A stretch of 64,000 nt of DNA from NCBI GenBank assembly GCA_050084985.1, contig JBITNC010000001.1:74586001-74650000 (forward strand), written 5' to 3'. The DNA is from Nageia nagi (taxonomy: Eukaryota; Pinophyta). How positions within the stretch are numbered: position 1 is the first letter of the stretch; each line of letters begins with the position of its first letter. Shown here piece by piece: positions 59,212-64,000 of the stretch. The notes below the pieces were generated by a model. That model saw nothing but the letters and a program-made list of their open reading frames with translations. It had not been told where the DNA came from and made no database searches. A program made the position numbers and the translations under genes.

Positions 59212-59393
59212 TGTTATCAGATAAATTAATTTGTGTAGTTAATTTAATACATTAGGAAATATGTGCCTACACTTATATATTTAGTTCAAGAATATTAATG
59301 TTATTTTGGATATGATCAATATATATCATCAACTTACTATATTCTTATTTATGTAGGTACACATCAACCTAAGAAGTAGGTCATATTATTATC

Positions 59394-59403
59394 TATATAA
59401 ATA
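59394..59403 (+). promoter_or_regulatory. TATA box of element E LTR
   Basis: TATATAAATA, about 180 bases into the LTR, followed by GAGATCTAATAGG. Confidence 0.55.
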
Positions 59404-59454
59404 GAGATCTAATAGGAAGTCCACATAAAGGAGATACATGATCCCATATCTGGT

Positions 59455-59500
59455 CTTGATGATGGTAGTACTTTAAGTGTCTCTTGACACTACCATCAAG
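59455..59500 (+). other. Hairpin in element E LTR R region
   Basis: CTTGATGATGGTAGT (from 59455) pairs with ACTACCATCAAG (59489-59500), apart from a three-base bulge. Inside, AGTGTC and GACACT can pair with a 5-base loop. It lies about 60 bases after the TATA box, so it would be in the transcript leader. Confidence 0.45.
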
Positions 59501-59987
59501 TCTAGTTTTGTGTACTTCCTTATGCAAGCATCCTAACAATTACAAGCTTATCTGAGTATCAAAATGAGACCATTGAGAGTTCATGTGGAGGCATAGAGTC
59601 AATTCAGAATAGATTGGAGTCTAATGAAGATCATTGATACTCCTTGTGGATGAAAGCAAATCATTGATGCTCCTTCCAAGCATGAAATATACATGTGACC
59701 CTATTTTTGGATCATCTTGCTCTACAAATTTGGGTGTAGACTCTATTAGTTGTTAAGACTTTGTCACTATCTTTTGTTTATCAATATCAGGTATGTTATA
59801 TGAGGTAAGTACATAGATTTATTCTTTTTTCGTAATGTCATTTTGATTCCAATTATTCATTATATTCTATATCAAATTATCTTGTTATAAATTGCTATCC
59901 ATTAGCTTAGACTTTAAAAATATTCTTTCGAGACTATAGGTATTTATTTATTTGCATTCTCAAATGCACTTTTATTTGTAAACATTT

Positions 59988-60004
59988 TGGTGAACCCTAT
60001 GTGT
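59988..60004 (+). other. Primer-binding site of element E
   Basis: TGGTGAACCCTATGTGT, three bases after the LTR end. TGG start fits a tRNA CCA end; the tRNA was not identified. Confidence 0.5.
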
Positions 60005-60077
60005 AAGATAAATAGTTGTGCTAAAACCCTAGGGTTTTAGTTAGGACTAATAAGTAATTTTATGAGTTGTTTTATAC

Positions 60078-61196
60078 ATGGATCAATTAAGAGTATTCTT
60101 GCAAAGTTTTTCAAGAAGAGATCTTGATGAACTCTTAGGAGATATTCAACATGATGGACTAGAAGCACCTAATTAAGAAGCTAATCATAGTGATGGAAGT
60201 AACAATGATAACATTTAGGCTACTATTGATGGTATGTAAAGATAGATTAATCAACTAGTAAGAGGATTAGTTTATCTAGATAATTCAATTGAGTTTGGTA
60301 GCCATCTATGTGATAAGATCTATTTATGGATGCCACTACCAGATTATAAAGATCTTAAGTTTTGTAAGTTTAGTGGGAAAGGATATCCCAAGAGACATTT
60401 GCAAGAATTTAAAATCAATGTGGATTCAAAATTATAAGTGAAGTTCTTTCCTCATAGTTTGCAAGGAGAGGCTTGTGAATGGTTCTATTATCTACCTGAA
60501 AGGTTAGTTACATCATTTTGAGAATTGAGAAACTTATTTCTAGAATAGTATAAGCATAACATCAAGCATGAAGTCATGGTTTCAAATATATGTGCTATGA
60601 GACAAGGTAGTAATGAAAATCTTAAAAAGTTTATTGTACGATTCAAGAAGACATGGCAATAAATCAAAACTAAACTCACCAAAAAAGAGGTAAACAATAT
60701 CTTCAAAGATGCTATCATATTTTGCTTACAATCTTATGTCATTGATTATACAAATATAGATTTTTCTAATATGACATATAATCTATTGGAAAAAGAAAAA
60801 GTCCTTATGAAATTAGGGCTTATGAAGTATCAAGATGATGACAAATCTAGGGCCAAGGATAAGTAGCTACAATCACCAAAGAAAGATAAATCTATTCATA
60901 TAGCAATTAAAGTAAATGAAAAGAAAGAAAGGAAATTCATAAAATTTCCTATACCTACCAAGTTTATCTTGAAATATCAAATGGCAAAGGGACTATTACA
61001 ACCTTTACCTAAGAGATAGGAAGATGAATAAGCAAAGAGGCCAACATGGTACAAAGAAGATAGATATTATGAATATCATCAAACCAAGGGCTGTTCCACT
61101 AATGGGTGTCGAGGCCTAAGAAACAAAATACAAAGGCTTATAAGGGATGGGTTCTATTTGTGTACTATTAAAGTTAAATATATAGAGGAAGAGTAG
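60078..61196 (+). pseudogene. gag: Element E gag (single frame with stops)
   Basis: ATG at 60078 (MDQLRVFLQSFSRRDLDELL). One frame of about 372 codons ends at TAG 61194-61196, broken by several in-frame stops. The gag domain spans about residues 90-200: LKFCKFSGKGYPKRHLQEFK, SLQGEACEWFYYLPE, YKHNIKHEVMVSNICAMRQG and SNENLKKFIVRFKKTWQ. The nucleocapsid knuckle near residue 340 reads YYEYHQTKGCSTNGCRGLRN, related to the C-x2-H type knuckle of Tat gag but with C changed to Y and H to C. Stops stand at likely W and Q codons. Confidence 0.8.
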
Positions 61197-61960
61197 CATG
61201 TTAATGTAATTTTTCATGAACAAGTGTGTGCAGCACTTACAAGAGGAAGGTCAAGAGTAGCAACAAATCTTGTCATATGTAGAAAAGAGCTTCCTTCAAA
61301 TTTTCATTTAGTTTATTTGAATTACTTCTAATTTCAAAACCCCATAGAGAAATGATGAATCAAATTTTCAAGAATAGTTATATAGAAAAGAACATCTCAA
61401 TCACTACTTTTTTGAAAAAGGTAGAAATGTGGAGTAAAGGAGATGCTATCACTTTTCACCCTAGTGAAAGGCCTAGCAAGGATGTAACACAATTACATCC
61501 ACCATTATTTATTGAAGTGAATATGTTTGGTAATATATTTAAGAGATCATTAATAGATGGTGGGATAGCTTTGAATATTACCACCACTCACTTGTTTTTA
61601 TAGTTTGATCTAGATTTATTACCTCTAAGAGAAGAGACTACCATGAGAGTTAAGGGGTTTTATGGTGTTCCAAAAAAATATACAAGAATCATCACACTTC
61701 CAATCAAAGTGGGAAATAAGGTACTTTAGGCCCTCATCTACATTATATATGGAAAACCTTCTTTTAATTTCATTCTTGAGAGACATTGGATATATGACAT
61801 GGAAGGAGTAGCATCAACTTTGCATAGATATTTTAAGTTTTGTTCTAAAGGAAATGTTTACAAGGTAGAAGTAGATAAGTAGATAGCCAAGTAGTACAAT
61901 TATGTTCTACCTAAGAGGTTTATTCCATATGATGTAGAAGATGAGGCTATACTAGCTAAG
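61197..61960 (+). pseudogene. Element E protease (decayed)
   Basis: In the pol frame from about 61350. FHPSERPSKDVTQLHPPLFI leads to the retropepsin block KRSLIDGGIALNI at about 61540-61580; the active-site D-G-G-S has I for S. The domain ends with ILERHWIYDMEGVASTLHRY near 61770, where relatives have L-G-R-P-W-I-H-D. Stops at 61601 and 61728, probably W or Q codons. Confidence 0.75.
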
Positions 61961-62560
61961 AATGATCAAATTTATAGAAAAGCATTATAGAAAATCAACA
62001 TCTAGGATATCAGGTTTGGTTCATATACCATTACAGACATCAATAACATCAGTCTAAAGAAAGATTTGGAGGTATAGTAGGAGAATCAAGAAAAGGACCA
62101 CCCATGATCCTTTGGCCCCCATAAAGACCACCAAAGGTTTTGTTTAGAAGAAATCATGGAGGAAAACAAATATTGCATCATTCCATATCATGGAGATGGT
62201 CACGATGGTTAGGTTAGTCATCCATTATTAATGCAAGAAGATGAACAAGTAAGAGATGATCAAAATTTCTTTGTTACTGAATATGAAATAGATGATGAAG
62301 ATGCAATACATGCTATAGACTTTTTTGAGAATGATTATCCTTTTTTAGAATATATGGGTGCTAGAACTGAATATCCCACTAGGTATGAAAAGGGGACTCA
62401 CAAACATTATCTAGATATACATGCTTGCTTTTGTGAATCTATGGAGGATAAAATCAAAGGATTAGGAGAGTTTCCATTTCCCACACCATCAAAATTAGAA
62501 ATGTTTTGATTGAATAAAGAGATATAAGAGGTCAACATTGGTTCTCAAGAGACACTATGA
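61960..62560 (+). pseudogene. Element E acidic linker between protease and RT
   Basis: Same frame as protease. The open piece 62231-62509 is strongly acidic (YEIDDEDAIHAIDFFENDYP) and ends in LGEFPFPTPSKLEMF. Stops in between. Such linkers are normal before the reverse transcriptase in this lineage. Confidence 0.6.
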
Positions 62561-63540
62561 TTATTAAAAATGGGTAAGCTCCTTGAGGAACCTTTACAAA
62601 ATGAGTTGATTCAATCCTTTCATGATTATTCTAAATTATTTGCATGGTCATATAAAAATATGCTTATATTAGATGAAAATTTTGTAGTACATAACTTGAT
62701 TGTTGACAAAGGATCAGTTCCTATAAATCAAAAATTGAGAAAGATACCTTTTCAAATTTCTTTACTAGTCAAGAAAAAAATTGGGAAACTATTGGAAGCT
62801 AGTTTTATTAGACCCATTGGTTATTCAAAATGGATGACCAATGTAGCTATGATGAAAAATATTATAGGTGAAATTAGAGTATGCACTAATTTAAGAGATC
62901 TCAATAAGCATGTTTGAAAGATGACTTTCCACTACCCAACATAGATATGATCATTGATAGTTTGGCAGGTTATGAGATGTTATCATTGATGGATGAATTT
63001 TCAAGATATAATCAAATCAAAATCATGGAAAGTGATCAGTATAAAATAGCCTTCAAGAATCCCTTAGGATAATGTTTGCTACAAGGTAATGCCATTTGGT
63101 CCTAAGAATGCAAGGGCCAAATATCAAAGAGCAATGATAGCCATGTTTAATGACTTCATTAATAAAATAGTATAGGTCTATGTAGATGATATCTTGATAA
63201 AATCAAAGAATAAATAAGATCATGAAAAGGATGTAAAAGTAGCATTTGAAAGGATGAATAAGTACAATTTAAGAATCAATCCTCAAAAATGTGCATTTAG
63301 GGTCTCATTAGGAAAACTCTCTGGGCACATTATCTCTAGGAGAGGAGTTGAAGTGGATCCAAAGAAAATTAAACCTATCATAGAAATGTATCCTACAAAT
63401 TTTATGCAATTGAAAAGCCTCCAAGGTAAGATTAAAACTATTAGAAGATTCATTTGTCAATTAATAGATAAGACAGCTCCTATGTCTTATTTACTTAAGA
63501 AAGAAGTTGAGTTTAAATGGCATGTTAAGTGTCAAGAAGC
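62560..63540 (+). pseudogene. pol: Element E reverse transcriptase
   Basis: Open piece 62570-62917 holds FAWSYKNMLILDENFVVHNL, LVKKKIGKLLEASFIRPIGY and GEIRVCTNLRDLNKHV. A one-base shift near 62915 follows. Then FHYPT, the frame with VMPFGPKNARAKYQRAMIAM, the active site VYVDDILIKSKNK at about 63178-63215, and 63254 onward with NLRINPQKCAFRVSLGKLSG then HIISRRGVEVDPKKIKPIIE and LKSLQGKIKTIRRFICQL. The catalytic YVDD is intact; a few stops and shifts remain. Confidence 0.85.
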
Positions 63541-64000
63541 ATTTGATAGAATAAAAGAATATTTGCTACATCCATCAGTATTAGCTCTATATAGGCTTGG
63601 AGAACCTCTTTGGATCTATGTTTTAACTATAGAACGTACATTTGAGGTAATGTTGGCAAAGAAAGAAGAACATGGTAAAGAGAGAGCAATCTATTTTATT
63701 AACAAAACATTGAAAGAATATGAAACTAGGTACACACCTAGTGAGAAGTTATGTCAATGTATAGTATTTGCTACTGAGAGATTGAGGCATTATATGATCA
63801 ATACCACAACACATGTACTTACTCAAGTATAACCATTAAGATATCTAATGTCAAAACCATACCTAAATGGAAGGTTAGAAAAATGGATCATGCTACTTTA
63901 GGAGTTTAATCTCAAGTTTGTAAAACAAAAATTAGTTAAAAGGCAGGCAATCATAGATTTTGTTATAGAGTTTCCCATGAAAGATAGTACAAAACTTAGA
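63540..64000 (+). pseudogene. pol: Element E RNase H (runs to window edge)
   Basis: Open to 63832: PLWIYVLTIERTFEVMLAKK, RAIYFINKTLKEYETRYTPS and CIVFATERLRHYMI, then after a stop LRYLMSKPYLNGRLEKWIML and VKRQAIIDFVIEFP. This is the gypsy RNase H and connection. The usual D-A-S-x-x-G position reads T-I-E-R-T, so the first catalytic aspartate is probably lost. Confidence 0.8.

Larger units (their letters stand above)
59212..59984 (+). repeat. Element E 5' LTR
   Basis: 773 bases from TGTTATCAGAT to TTTGTAAACA. The left end is where similarity to LTR G/H stops; the right end is three bases before a TGG primer-binding site. Only one copy is in the window, so the limits are inferred. Confidence 0.6.
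59212..64000 (+). mobile_element. Element E: Tat-type gypsy element, runs off the right edge
   Basis: 5' LTR, primer-binding site, gag, protease, reverse transcriptase and RNase H in order on the plus strand. Gag is in one frame; protease through RNase H pieces (61352, 62231, 62570 and 63254) all lie in another single frame. The catalytic YVDD is intact. It is the best-preserved coding element in the window, yet still has stops. Integrase, any second RNase H and the 3' LTR lie outside. Confidence 0.8.

Noticed and set aside
1-64000. tRNA, rRNA or organellar DNA
   Set aside because: No cloverleaf-like tRNA with its conserved boxes, rRNA core sequence or plastid or mitochondrial gene was recognised on reading both strands.

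Overview
This window looks like plant nuclear DNA of very low GC content, from a species with a large, repeat-filled genome. I cannot name the species from the sequence. I found no intact host gene, tRNA, rRNA or organellar insert. Almost everything recognisable is LTR retrotransposon sequence of the Ty3/gypsy type, mostly decayed by stop codons and frameshifts and stacked by nested insertion. Three elements (A, B, E) show Tat-lineage features: A and B have a second, archaeal-type RNase H after the usual one, and A and E share LRSLQGK-like and LGRPWIHDM-like motifs. One element (G) is a chromovirus-like element with very long LTRs and a chromodomain-like tail. One (D) is an internally deleted, non-autonomous gag element.

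Layout, left to right. 1-780: protease-region fragment of an A-like element. 781-3320: about two and a bit tandem units of roughly 1.2 kb. 4125-4994: LTR-like block that may be the 5' LTR of element A. 6289-20030: complete element G, with LTRs at 6289-10576 and 15387-20030 and a gag-pol relic between them. 20031-47032: body of element A on the + strand, broken three times. Element B (minus strand, 22917-32455) sits between gag and protease. A 4.6 kb solo-LTR-like insert C (35193-39793) sits inside pol. Element D (41646-46415) sits inside the integrase core. Removing C and D together with one copy of their target duplications (CTAAT, ATACC) restores A's reading frame across each junction. B itself carries two LTR-like insertions: J (26748-27626, same family as the 4125 LTR) and L (30208-30722, richer in CpG).

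47150-48720: decayed ORF downstream of A's integrase. 49023-49496: unrecognised 147-codon ORF. 48790-48830 and 50661-50719: TA-type microsatellites. 51390-55010: a minus-strand relic that resembles a plant mobile domain protein, split by element F (51838 to about 54030). 55229-59211: LTR H, related to the LTRs of G. It is cut at 59212 by element E (5' LTR 59212-59984, gag, protease, reverse transcriptase, RNase H), which runs off the right edge and is the best-preserved coding element here.

The main biological story is the insertion order and the mode of decay. B, C, D and probably G are younger than A; J and L are younger than B; E is younger than H. Coding decay is dominated by G-to-A and C-to-T changes, as expected from deamination of methylated cytosine. 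I see no clear sign of a new defence, toxin or regulatory system. The items most worth checking are the split mobile-domain-like relic, the deletion derivative D with its LTR minisatellite, the CpG-richer insert L, and the unknown 147-codon ORF.
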